Assembly (NCBI GenBank): GCA_905182995.1
Contig: CAJJDP010000066.1
Coordinates: 310,001-374,000, forward strand
Length of the DNA: 64,000 bases
From: Paramecium octaurelia
Lineage: Eukaryota; Ciliophora; Oligohymenophorea; Peniculida; Parameciidae
Direction of reading: 5' to 3'
Shown here piece after piece: positions 27,733 to 37,893 of the stretch (position 1 is its first letter; each line of letters opens with the position of its first letter). The position numbers and the translations under genes are program-made. Below the pieces are notes generated by a model, which saw nothing but the letters and a program-made list of their open reading frames with translations, had not been told where the DNA came from and made no database searches.

Positions 27733-29768
27733 ATGGATCAAAAATCTAATTATCTTAAAATTTGGGGTTTACTAGAGGAAACTAAGTAGCAGGAAGTATT
27801 ATAGAAGATTAGAGCGATTGGAAAAGTGACTAAAAGTAAGCAAATAAATAATGTTTGGTACCTGGTGTTTGAGGATGAAGTGGAGAATGATAGTGTATAA
27901 AAACATATCGATTTGATAGGTTGAATTAATATCATGCAGCTACCCCTAATTATAATATTTAATTGGTACAGATTTACCGCCTTAAGATGTCTAGAAATTT
28001 GCAAATATATTTTCCTAAAATGATGATGATGAAATTTAGAGAAAGAGACTTGAATAAGAAAAACTTTAGGAAATAGCTAAAAGGTAATAAGAAGATTAAA
28101 GATAAAAATAACTACAATAGCAATAAGAATTTTTAAGATAATAAGAAGAATAAAGAAAAAAATAATTAAAGGAGAGAGAAGAAGCTTAGCAAAGAGACGA
28201 GGAGTTGAAGTAGAAATTATTAGCTGAAGCTAAACAATAATTGGAGTATTAGTAAAGATTAGTAAATAATATATATATATTTTTTAGTAATATTAAAAAG
28301 AATAAGAAGAAAAACAATAAAAATAATAACAGGAATTACTTTAATAGTAAAGAAAAGAATAATAAATAGTATAAGAAGAATAGCTTAGATAAGAATAATT
28401 GAAATAAAATTTAATGAAATAAGAATAATAGAGATAAGAACAATTGAAATAAGATTAAATAAGATAAGAATAATTGATATAAGATTAATTAAAATCAGAA
28501 TAACAGAGATAAGAATAACTAAGATAAGAATAACTAAGATAAGAATAATTAAAATAAGAGTAACTCAGATAGGAGTAATTAAGATAAGAATAACTCAAAC
28601 AAGAATAAATAAGATTAGAATAACTTCGTTAAGAATAATCAAAATAAGAATAACCCTAATAAAATCAATAGTTCAATTAATAAGCTTTGGACTTGCAAAA
28701 AGAAAAAATTAAGGAAGAATTAGCACTTGAGTTTGCGAAATCTTAATTCTAACAAAAATAATAAGCTGAATAAAGAGAGTTGGAATAAAATAAGGCAATC
28801 TAAAATTTGATGAATAAAATTACAGAAACAGAAAGTCAATTGAAAAATTTAAAGGATTAATGCATTTTCTAATAAGACACTTCAAATAAATATCAAAAAG
28901 AAATATAGGATCTACAAACCTCGTTAAACCATGTCACACAATCAAGAGACAATGTTATAGCTAAGTTTAAAGAATTATAATCAAACGAAGGAAGCACAGT
29001 CACTCAAGAAGATATGGTCTTTTTGGAATAGTAATAGTAATAATAGTAGCCCTAAACAGCCTAGAATGTGTTGTTTAAGTTTGAATTTTGGGTTGTCTTA
29101 GTGGGTGCTTGGGTCTTAAGTTAAGTAATAAATTTCTTCACCTGATCCTGAAATGAAATATGAATTATCAAATATTAAGTATTAATTAATTATGAAACAG
29201 TAAAGCGATAGTCTGTTTTTCCAATCCTAATTATATGTTGCAGTTTTGAATGAACCTTTGACTATCTTATAGTTTTTGGAAAACGATGAAAACGAAAATT
29301 AGAGGCAATCAAGTCATTAGGATAAATTAGAAATCTCTAATAAAAGTGAGAGGAAAGAGAATTCAAACAAAAGTAGACTTTAGCTGTAATAATCTAGTTT
29401 ATAGTACACAGAGAAACAAAGAAAAATCCTTATGGATCTGGTTGGGCGAATAAAGTATTAGAAAAACAATTTGGTGTTCATTTATCGTAAATTACATAAA
29501 GAACAGGTCCAAAATGGATTATAAAAAAATTAAAACCTGCAGAAGCAAATGATTATAAAGAATTTCATCGTCCTCGTTTAGTGAAAGTACATCAGGCATT
29601 TACATGACTTAGGATTTCTTATCCCAGGAGAAGAAAACTAGATAAACAGCCTCGAAATCTTATAGAAGGAGAATCGATAAAAATTATCAAGAGTAAAAGC
29701 AATCCTTAAATGGAATTTCTATATTTGATCCAAATTTCTAAATAAATTCGCAGTAGTACAATTTATGA
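27733..29768 (+). CDS. Gln-rich coiled-coil protein with LRQEQ repeat (632 aa)
   Basis: Five introns (25, 26, 34, 26 and 26 nt) join the exons into exactly 633 codons. The N-terminal ~80 residues are ordered (YLKIWGLLEETKQQE, NNVWYLVFEDEVEN). A long Gln/Glu/Lys/Arg coiled coil follows; its core is a 5-residue repeat of (L)(R/K)QEQ type. After a second coiled coil comes a compact C-terminal segment, NPYGSGWANKVLEKQFG...GPKWIIKKLKP, that looks conserved but that I do not recognise, and a disordered tail. Structural role in the cortex or cilia is plausible for such coiled coils but not shown. Confidence 0.75.
28370..28665 (+). repeat. 15-bp degenerate tandem repeat encoding (L/I)(R/K)QEQ
   Basis: Roughly 20 copies of a unit like AGATAAGAATAACTA run in frame. 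With TAA as Gln it encodes RQEQL units; the standard code would give stops throughout. Variants (KQDQ, LEQ, SEQ) keep the reading frame, showing selection on length and charge pattern. It forms one long predicted helix. Confidence 0.85.
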
Positions 29769-29784
29769 TTATATTTAATAATTA

Positions 29785-30543
29785 ATGGAGCAACTAAAAG
29801 TTCTAATTTAAGAAAAATATAAAGGAAGTCCTCTTTTAATTGGATTACAAGGAATGCAAGGCGTTGGTAAGACAACTCTTGGAGTTCAAATGAAAACCCT
29901 GTTCTCATCATTGAATATTCAATTTGATAGTATTAGCATAGACGATTTTTATCTGAGTTATGTAGATTGGGAGAAGTTAGATAAAACAAAATACAAATAT
30001 AGAGGACCTCCAGGAACTCATGATTATCAAATGATAATTAAGACACTAAAATCATTTAAGGAGGGTAACAGCATTGAGGTACCAATTTTCGATAAAAGTC
30101 TGCATAATGGACAAGGAGATAGAGTAGGATAAAAGACAATAAAGTGCTAGGTTTTATTATTCGAGGGATGGTTTGTTGGTTATAAGAGCAAATGTTTATA
30201 GGAGTTTAAATAAAAATAAATGGCAAAATTACAATTAAATGGAAAAGATTATGATGAGAATTTGGAAGTTTTTATTAATGAATAATTGAAACTCTATGAA
30301 CCTGTATGGGAATAGTTTGATTTATTAATTCAATTGAAACCTAATCCTTTTGAGTTAAGTTTAAAATGGAGATTAGAGGCAGAAAAGGAGATGAGACTAA
30401 AAACAGGAAATGGAATGAGTGATGAATAGATTGTTGATTTCGTAACATTTTTTTGGAATTGTTTACATCCATTAATATATAATGAATTGAATTGTGATTT
30501 GGTTATTGAGGTGAACGAAGCAAGATAATATAAAGTTTTATGA
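29785..30543 (+). CDS. D-glycerate 3-kinase / Tda10-like P-loop kinase
   Basis: 252-residue soluble kinase in an uninterrupted frame of 253 codons. P-loop GMQGVGKTTL near residue 25, then SIDDFYL (the D-x-F-Y block of the GLYK/Tda10/pantothenate-kinase group), RGPPGTHD, PIFDKSLHNGQGDR, and LLFEGWFVGY. These match plant glycerate 3-kinase and yeast Tda10, which phosphorylate glycerate or an unknown small molecule. The substrate here is inferred from family. The start is 17 bp after the preceding stop. Confidence 0.85.
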
Positions 30544-30583
30544 TTAAAATTTATTATAAAATATATATATATAAGTTTTCAGT

Positions 30584-31040
30584 ATGGAATTTAACTTAAG
30601 AGTTGTTTTGGAGAATGGATTTCCTCCTCCTAATTTTGCATTGTATTTTCATCCTATAAGAATTATTCTTACCGTGATGCTAATATTTGCATTTTCTAAA
30701 TTGCTTTGAGATGATTTTTTGGCATCCTCAATTATTCTATCATATGGTTCAAATCTTGGAGATTGAGATTTGGATTTTGAACAAATTCTATGACTTACTT
30801 TGGACAGTAAGCAAGATTATGAAATGGCAGATAAGTAAAAGACATGTATTCGTTAAATATATATTTATAATATTATAAAAAATTGATCAAGGGTCAAATG
30901 AGCTATTGGGTATGTTTATTTTCAATTTCTTTTTGATCATTCTTTAATAACTTTTTTAAGGTTTTTATTCCATTTAAGTTATTTCTATATGAGTTGAATT
31001 ATTGAGTTGTGTCTTTGGGATCTATTAATGTTTTTTTCTT
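30584..31040 (+). pseudogene. TGA-punctured frame, probable gene relic
   Basis: From ATG 30584 a coding-looking frame (VLENGFPPPNFALYF, DDFLASSILSYGSNLGD, DLDFEQIL, LTLDSKQDYEMADKQKT) is cut by TGA at three places. No standard short intron removes them all. The residue pattern is unlike random AT-rich DNA, so I read it as a decayed gene copy. Family not recognised. Confidence 0.35.
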
Positions 31041-31070
31041 ACTATAAAGTACAATATCCCAAGTAGAATT

Positions 31071-31603
31071 ATGGAAACTATTCCAATTAATATGAGTATT
31101 ATGTAATCTTAGTCCATAAACAAATTTAATAAATAAAAAAAATGAAACTACATTAATGTTAAACCAACTAGCCCAACAATGATATCATCTTTGGTCATAG
31201 AATTGGCACCAAAAAGATAGTCGCTGAGAAACAATAGAAATTACACTCTATCCTAATCAGCCTAGCTCATTAAACATATCTGATAATTGCCCAGAAGCAA
31301 GGAAGATAATTATTTTCATGAAGCCATTAAAGCCAATGAATAAGATGACCTTTTTCTTGAAAAGTATTCCTGCTATTCATAACCTATTTAGGATAAACAC
31401 TTTCAAGATCTAATAAGCATTGATTTTAACTAAATAACGATTTTAGGATGATAATAAATTCGCCGATCTTCTTGAATATGTTCCTGAAGAAAAAGAAAAT
31501 GATAAAAAAATTCAAAAAAGAACTTGAATCCTATATTGATAGATATGCTACTGTCAAAAAAGGTCCTGCTCCAAGACGCCCATAATTTTATTATTTTATT
31601 TGA
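31071..31603 (+). pseudogene. Broken small gene, structure unresolved
   Basis: One frame from ATG 31071 reads METIPINMS..., crosses TGA at 31143 and 31281, and shows coding-like text between and after them (VIELAPKRQSLRNNRNYTL, KEDNYFHEAIKANEQDDLFLEK). A clean 28-nt intron (GTATTCCTGC...TTTAG, ~31363) follows, then DDNKFADLLEYVPEEKEND and, after another frame change near the A7 run at ~31503, LESYIDRYATVKKGPAPRRP. The last part looks intact, so the gene may be real with sequence errors, or a recent relic. Confidence 0.4.
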
Positions 31604-31626
31604 TTATTAACATTACTTTTACAATT

Positions 31627-32370
31627 ATGTTCAATCCAAACAGCATCAAAACCTTAAGGACTATGAGTGCATCCTCTCAACGTTCTGCTTAAAACAAACA
31701 ATTAATGGAAGAAATCGATTCTGCAATTGAAGACTTGAGAGAATGGAAAAAGAATGAGAATCTTGATTTGAAAAAACAATTAATGGAAAACTAACAAACA
31801 AATAAAATCATCTATAAAAGTGGATATGAAATTGATGAAGAAGAAGAAGAAGACACTAGATAAGAAGAATTACTATAATAATAAGCAGATTTAAATAAGA
31901 AATTGTAGAAGATTAGACAAGAATATATGAAGGAATACCTTAAAATTCCAAAATATATGGCAAGTGAATAAAAAACATAAGAAGTAACACAAAAATTACA
32001 AGAAAGCTCCCAAAGATTAGAAAATTTAGAAAACTACCCAATTAATTAACTTAATCTTAATAAACTTGATGATGATATCCTGCTCAAACTTACCTAATGG
32101 AAAGCATAACTAGCTGAATTAGATGAAATTTCAAAAGAATAAGAATCTGTACAATAAGATCCATAGAGTGATTAGAATGAGCAGGTAACAGCAAATTTGA
32201 AATAAAAAATATAATAAGAATTGGATTAATATTAAAAAGATGAATAAAATATTTCAAAATAATAATTACAATAATAAGAGTTTAATTAGCATATAAAATA
32301 AGAATTAAATGATCTAGATAAAGATTTTGATGAAATAGATTCATTATTAAATTAATGCGGAATCAAGTGA
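31627..32370 (+). CDS. Glu/Gln-rich coiled-coil hypothetical protein (247 aa)
   Basis: Intronless frame of 248 codons. Helical and acidic throughout (MEEIDSAIEDLREWKKNENLD, DEEEEED, KLQKIRQEYMKEYLKIP, DDDILLKLTQWKAQLAELDE), ending KDFDEIDSLLNQCGIK. The spacing of leucines suits a coiled coil. No domain is recognised. Its 3' end overlaps the convergent neighbour's 3' end by 30 bp. Confidence 0.72.
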
Positions 32371-32790
32371 ATCATTTTTTAAATCAATTGAATATTTTAA
32401 TTCCATCATCTCAAAAGGAACAACATCAATTTTTTGTTCATTAACATTTTGCAAGAACTATTCATATTATTCTTTCCATTTTTTCATCATATTGTACCAA
32501 CACTAAGTAATATTATGTGATAATACATCTATTTATTCTCTCCTATTACTATAAAAGACATATTATTTCTCTTAATTCTTGATATTAACTAAAGTTAGAA
32601 CTTTACCCTCTTTTTGGGCAATTTAAATTTTATACATTTTGAGATTGAGTATTTCTGCTGGAATCTCTCCATTACTATAGGCTTTTTCACTATCATAAAT
32701 GTATATTGTGCCCTCTGTCAAAATTAGAAAGCAATCTGATGATAAAAAAGTTCCTTGAACTGCAAATTTATCTTTTAAATAAGGCTCCAT
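32341..32790 (-). CDS. Small PH-like domain protein (149 aa)
   Basis: Intronless frame of 150 codons. The pattern FAVQGTFLSSDCFLILTEGTIYIYD, then LKMYKIQIAQ, VLTLVNIKN, QYVFYSN and a long C-terminal helix with a conserved-position Trp (ITQCWYNMMKKW) fits a pleckstrin-homology fold: beta strands then one helix. Phosphoinositide or protein binding at a membrane is the usual role; key basic residues of the beta1-beta2 loop are not obvious, so ligand is unknown. Convergent with and overlapping the gene at 31627. Confidence 0.68.
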
Positions 32791-32890
32791 TTGATTGTTT
32801 TATTGATATTAATCATAATTTCAATTTATTTTAGTCTTATATTTTACACTTGTTTTTTGGTTACTTTATTAATTAATTTGTTTATTATTC

Positions 32891-33785
32891 ATGGAATAAA
32901 AGGTATTACATTTAGAAATTTAAGAAAGTGTTGATTTTCTTTCCTATGGCTATTCCAGCTTCAGGGAAAACAGTCTTATTTGAGAGCATTGAATAATATT
33001 ATAACGAAAAACATGAAGGGAAAACAAAATTGTTTATAGTATCAAGTGATTAAGTCTCATTACAATTAATGAATGAACATATTGCTGCTAATCCAAACGC
33101 TTCCAAAGAGGACGCATATTAAGGAACAAGAAAAAAATATAGAACGAGATATGATAATGAAATAAGGGCTGTGTGTTAAAAAGCATAAGGTATTCATTTC
33201 TTTGATCTCTACTAGCTTGTGAATAACAATTCATCGTTATCATTTTTGATAAAAATCATCCTGAAAATGCTTTGAAAGGTCCTTTAGACATAGTTAAGGA
33301 CTATTTTTAATAGTTTACTTCAATCGGATTGATTCCCAAAACTGGTAAGCCTCTTGGAAATAATCTGTTTTCAATCACTTATTTAGTATCATGCGTTCAA
33401 AGGGCTATTAAAAGAGAAAATCATGAAACTCTGGTCGGTAATAAAGAAAAAGTGGCATCCGTAGTTTTATTCTTTTTCACATTTTTTAACAAAGTTTAAG
33501 TAATGATATTCTAATTATACTTAGATTGATAAGTTACCATTTAATAAAGTGTTTTACGTTCCTTTTACAAATGAAGATGTATAGATGGATTAAGTGCTCA
33601 GAGAAGAAGCTCTTGAATGTTTAAAAATTATTTAAAGAGAAAGATTTCCTGAAGATATTTAAAATAATTGTAAAGAAGCGCTATAGAAGTTTATTGGAAT
33701 TTGCGAAAAGTATAACTTAGGGTTTCCCGATAAAAATTTGTAGAGAGAAATTGTTTGGAAAGAGATCGAAACAGTGGATAAATGA
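32891..33785 (+). CDS. Stand-alone P-loop kinase resembling the tRNA-ligase kinase module
   Basis: 273 residues after removal of introns of 22, 26 and 25 nt (274 codons). A hydrophobic strand leads into the P-loop (LIFFPMAIPASGKT), followed by VSSDQVSLQL, a basic stretch TRKKYRTRYDNEIR, and VIIFDKNHPENAL. The strand-plus-DKNH signature is that of the kinase domain of fungal/plant tRNA ligase (Trl1/RNL), where it phosphorylates 5'-OH RNA ends. No ligase or phosphodiesterase domain is attached here. The RNA-repair role is inferred from family resemblance. Confidence 0.68.
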
Positions 33786-35937
33786 TATATTACAATCACA
33801 AATATAACAGTATAATTAAGATAATTAAGTTAAATTATTGTTAAAGTATAGAAATCAAGACTATTATTACAAAATAACATTAAATGATTGCTAGCATCTT
33901 CAACTTGACCAGGATCATATTGATTAGATTTATATAAATATATATCTGATGAAAAAAGACATGCTTAAAAAGTAACGAGTTTATAGATGTAATGATGATA
34001 TTGATCCGGAAATTAAAATTATGAGAATAATTCAAATAATTTTAGAAGCCGTCTCATTAAATTGCTTTTAAAAATAAATGCTGCTAAATAATATCTTGAT
34101 CAAATTTTATAAGATATTTCATTTATATAATAAAAGCTAGTAGGTTAAAATAAATGACATGAGGGATGTTGATTAGGTTGAACATACTGATGAAACCTTC
34201 AATAATTATAATGACATTTAAGCATCTATACATTTATTAGAAAATTCAAAAATTCATTACGAATTTACTATGATGAAAGTCACTTTGAATTTGATATAAT
34301 ATCAAAATACACAATATATTACTTACATTTTTACGACAAAAATTTATACTATAAAATTATTAATTAAATTTAATTGTTGAATGCAATAGTCTACAGATAT
34401 AGATGTTTAGAGAGTCAAAGCAAAATAAGATTTATAATCTGTAACATATTTGGCTTGAATAAGATATATGTATTAGTTTCTCTATTTATGGGATTTTGCT
34501 TTTTATTTAATTCAAATGTTTGTTTCGGATGGGACTACAAAATACTTATAGTGTATGCTTGCATAACACAATTTGCCTTTATGATTTCGAAATTACTCTC
34601 TAGTAAAGGGTACATCTGGTACAATATTAAATTAGGATCAATTCGTATTGTTGTTTTGCCATCATGGAAAGCACATTATTAATTACTTATTTATTGGGAA
34701 TAGTCTATAACAAAGAAGTTTCTCCAATTAATATCAACTTCATTAGTTACACTCTTCTGATACTACAATTTCTCATACTAGCAATAACCGTTCTGATAAG
34801 TAGATAGAGCATTGAGGGCGAAGGGCATGATTAATCTAAACAAATCTAAGAAATAGTACTTATTATATGATGTTAGTTAGTCTCAGCAATCAAGAGCATA
34901 GGCTCCTTATAAATTGTTTTTGTAAGCTTGAAATGGAGTAATTAAATTAATTGGTGCTGGATGCAAACCTTAGTGATTATATGGTTCAGCATAGGTACTA
35001 TGATATTGATTGAAATATGTTTATTTATTGATTTTGTGATGAAGTGTTGTAATCCTTAATTAGAAAATAAAAAGTAAATAAGTAAGAGTATAATAATATA
35101 AGTTTATGGTAGTATGTGGGTGAACATAGTATTCATTGGTTTTATCTCGACCTCTTTGCTAACATTTTTGGGTTTAGGATTATTGCTCGATTATAAGATT
35201 TCTTAAATCAATTTGGGGGGAGTAATATCAACAATAATATATTACATGCTCGAAACATGCTTTTATATAAAGAACAAGGAAGATTTAATGTAAGGTTATC
35301 CATTAAAATTAGCTCATTTCTAAATATTTCAGAAAATTAAACTTTGTCCTAGAGTTAAGAAATAAATAATGATTAAACAAGTTTTAAGGAGAGAATAAAA
35401 TAAATACATAGATTAAGTATAAGCCAAATTCCTTAATTTATGATAAAATTATCTGCCACTTATTATAAGAAAACGGAGTTAATTGATTCTAAAAAGTAAT
35501 AGATTGGTTCAGTATTGTCTTAAGATAAGAAATATAGGTCAATCAGTTTTTCAGAGATCAAGAAAAACAACGTTATTAAAAAGTAAGCATCTTAGGATTT
35601 TGATGAAGAACTTACAAAAAGGTTTGACCATTTATTGTCTTCTCCTCGATTAAAATTGGAAGTCAGTGAAAGTATGGGTGCTGAATTGTCTAGTAGAGGA
35701 CAACCAAAATAGATATAACTTTGTTTGATTTGCTATGAAAAAGAGAGCAATATGATCAATTAACCTTGTGGTCATGGAGGATTTTGTTAGGAATGTTCAT
35801 AATAAATGTTGTCCAAGAGCAATATGTGTTTGTTGTGTAGGAAACCTGTGACTCACACATTAATAGTTTAAAGAGTTGAAAATCGGGAAAGCTTAGTTGA
35901 GGTTGTCGGTATTTTATAGGGTGAAAAGAAGTAATGA
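33782..35937 (+). CDS. Multi-spanning membrane RING-finger protein (probable E3 ubiquitin ligase)
   Basis: The C-terminus holds a C3HC4 RING: CLICYEKESN, PCGHGGFCQECS, CLLCRKP. Before it are at least six hydrophobic segments (VLVSLFMGFCFLF, LLILQFLILAITVLI, IVFIGFISTSLLTFLGLGLLL). Introns of 26, 21 and 23 nt are clear, plus a 20-nt one near the start. The frame breaks once near 34266, where one extra T would join EF to YYDESHFEFD; with that base the model is exactly 689 codons. The ATG at 33782 overlaps the previous gene's TGA; the next in-frame ATG is 33949. Membrane RING proteins ubiquitinate other membrane proteins. Confidence 0.72.
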
Positions 35938-35971
35938 TAATTAAATTGGTTTTAAATAATTTTTATAATAT

Positions 35972-37031
35972 ATGAATAATAATAGTAATATTTTCAGGCC
36001 ACCATCATGTCACAAAGTATAAACTCCTTAGTTTGCCAAAGAATAGTAATAACCCAAAAATGCGAAAGGAAATAATAGACAAGTTTTTAGAAGTATTCTA
36101 TTAATATGAAAAAAACAATAGTCTAGACATTTAAATTGAGTCCAAATTTCAAGAATAATCTAAGTTAAATGCCATCTACCTAAGATAGTACATAAATGGT
36201 TAAGTTTAGCATTGGAATAGCGACTGGCTGATCAGACTTCAGAAATAAAATTACTTTAAAATCAAATAGCAGAGTTAAAGAAATAAAATGAGCTATTAGA
36301 GTAAAGATTGAGAAAGGCCAATTCAGTACTTCTTAAATTAATTTTAGACTGTTTCTGATTATTGGATTAAAGTTAAAGATACATAAACTAAACTCCAGCA
36401 GGTGTCAAATAAATTTCGAAGTAGCAGAGACAAGAAAAAAATGTATAAAAGGAGAATAATAGATGCTTTGAATTACTTTTATGGTAGATACACAGATGCC
36501 TAATGTAAGTGAAATAATGAAAATAGAATAGAATGCTCCATTTTTATAATTAGAGGAACTAAGATAAATTTTACTACAATTAGGAATGCATGAATCCATT
36601 GTCTAAGAAATGCAATATTTAAGTCAATAAGCTCAAAATTAGTTGAATGTTAATATTGACAATATGACATATGAATAAATTTTAAACCTACAAGAGAGAA
36701 TTGGGTATTTTCTATGTTCAATATTGCTAGTCATCAAAATGTAGGATTAACGAAATTGCAAATAAAAGAGATTCCGAAAAGAACCAAAGAAGCACATGAC
36801 AATGTGGAAGAAATGTAAAATATTTTAATTCTATATATGAATAGCTGCACTGTTTGTTATGATCCAATATAAACTGGAAATGTATATAGATAACTACCAT
36901 GCAATCACATTTATCATTCAAAGTGTATAAAAGCGTGGCTCTTGAATCACAAAAAGTGTCCAGTCTGTAATATAGAAGTGATTCTTGGTTCTGAGTAACA
37001 TGAAGACCATAATCACTAACAAACACAATGA
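35972..37031 (+). CDS. RING-H2 finger protein with coiled coil (304 aa)
   Basis: Six introns (29, 22, 22, 20, 26 and 26 nt) join into 305 codons. The N-terminus is low complexity, the middle is a coiled coil ([21 protein letters not shown]), and the C-terminus is a RING-H2: [31 protein letters not shown]. This is the E3 class that recruits E2 enzymes; target unknown. It follows another RING gene by 34 bp, but sequence outside the fingers differs, so they are not a recent tandem copy. Confidence 0.82.
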
Positions 37032-37085
37032 ATTAAGTATATGAATTATTATTATAAAGACTTATAATAAATCAATAATCTTTAT

Positions 37086-37857
37086 TCAAGAACTGATATC
37101 TTCATCTTCGACCTTTTTGGCAAATTCCATTTTGAGATCTTTGTAGAATTGAGTTAGATGAACATTAGTGATAGCAACACTATTAGATATTGATTTAGGT
37201 TGATTGGATTGCACTGGCATCACATAGATAATTTTATTTTTCAATGCCTTTATATACTGAAGTATGGGGAATGTGATATTGTCTGCGTTATCTTCACAAT
37301 CAGTAGCAGTAAGAGCTAAAAGTTAGATTCGATCGCTAAAGTAATTGTTTCCCCACCAGAGTTCAACTTCATCATCAAAGTTCTTGTCCATAAGACAATT
37401 CAAAATGATTGTAGTTTCAACAAGTAACTATGAATTGTAATCACAATAATTTTACTTGAATTGTTTCTTTTTATATATATTCTTTATTAGTAATTGTATC
37501 AAGATTGGAATTTATATAATTTACATATTCATTTCTGTAATAATCAAGTACTATAGACTTTATCTTTAAAGCTTTTTCAGTAAAATGATTATAGCTTCGT
37601 ATTATCAATTTTGATTTGGCCTCTATCCTGTCAGCCAAGATTTCACACGAATCCAACTGAATTTATTATTTCTCAATTTGTTCAGCTAAATAAGATTTGA
37701 TGGGCTTAGTTCTCATTGTATTAGCCAAAGAAGTACTTTCTATGAAGTCAATCGCTTCTTTACTGGTACTCTAACTTTGAAGAATGTACTCCTGGTTTTT
37801 TATTTCTATTCTTTTGTCAACATGATCATCTTTTTGTTTAGAACATGAAAATCCCAT
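37086..37857 (-). CDS. Possibly acylated hypothetical protein (247 aa)
   Basis: One 28-nt intron (GTAAAATT...TTCATAG, ~37450) gives 248 codons. The N-terminus MGFSCSK has Gly2, Ser5 and Cys5/6-type residues typical of dual N-myristoylation and palmitoylation. The body is helical (LAEQIEKQQIQLDSCEILADRIE), followed by a more compact half with VELWWGNNYFSDRIQLLALT. No named domain. A membrane-attached cortical or ciliary protein is a reasonable inference from the N-terminus only. Confidence 0.7.
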
Positions 37858-37893
37858 TTTATATAGTATTGATATTATTTATTGTTTTTTAAA

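Noticed and set aside
28370-28665. CRISPR-like or satellite array
   Set aside because: Units are 15 bp with no spacers, in frame inside a coding exon; it is an amino-acid repeat.
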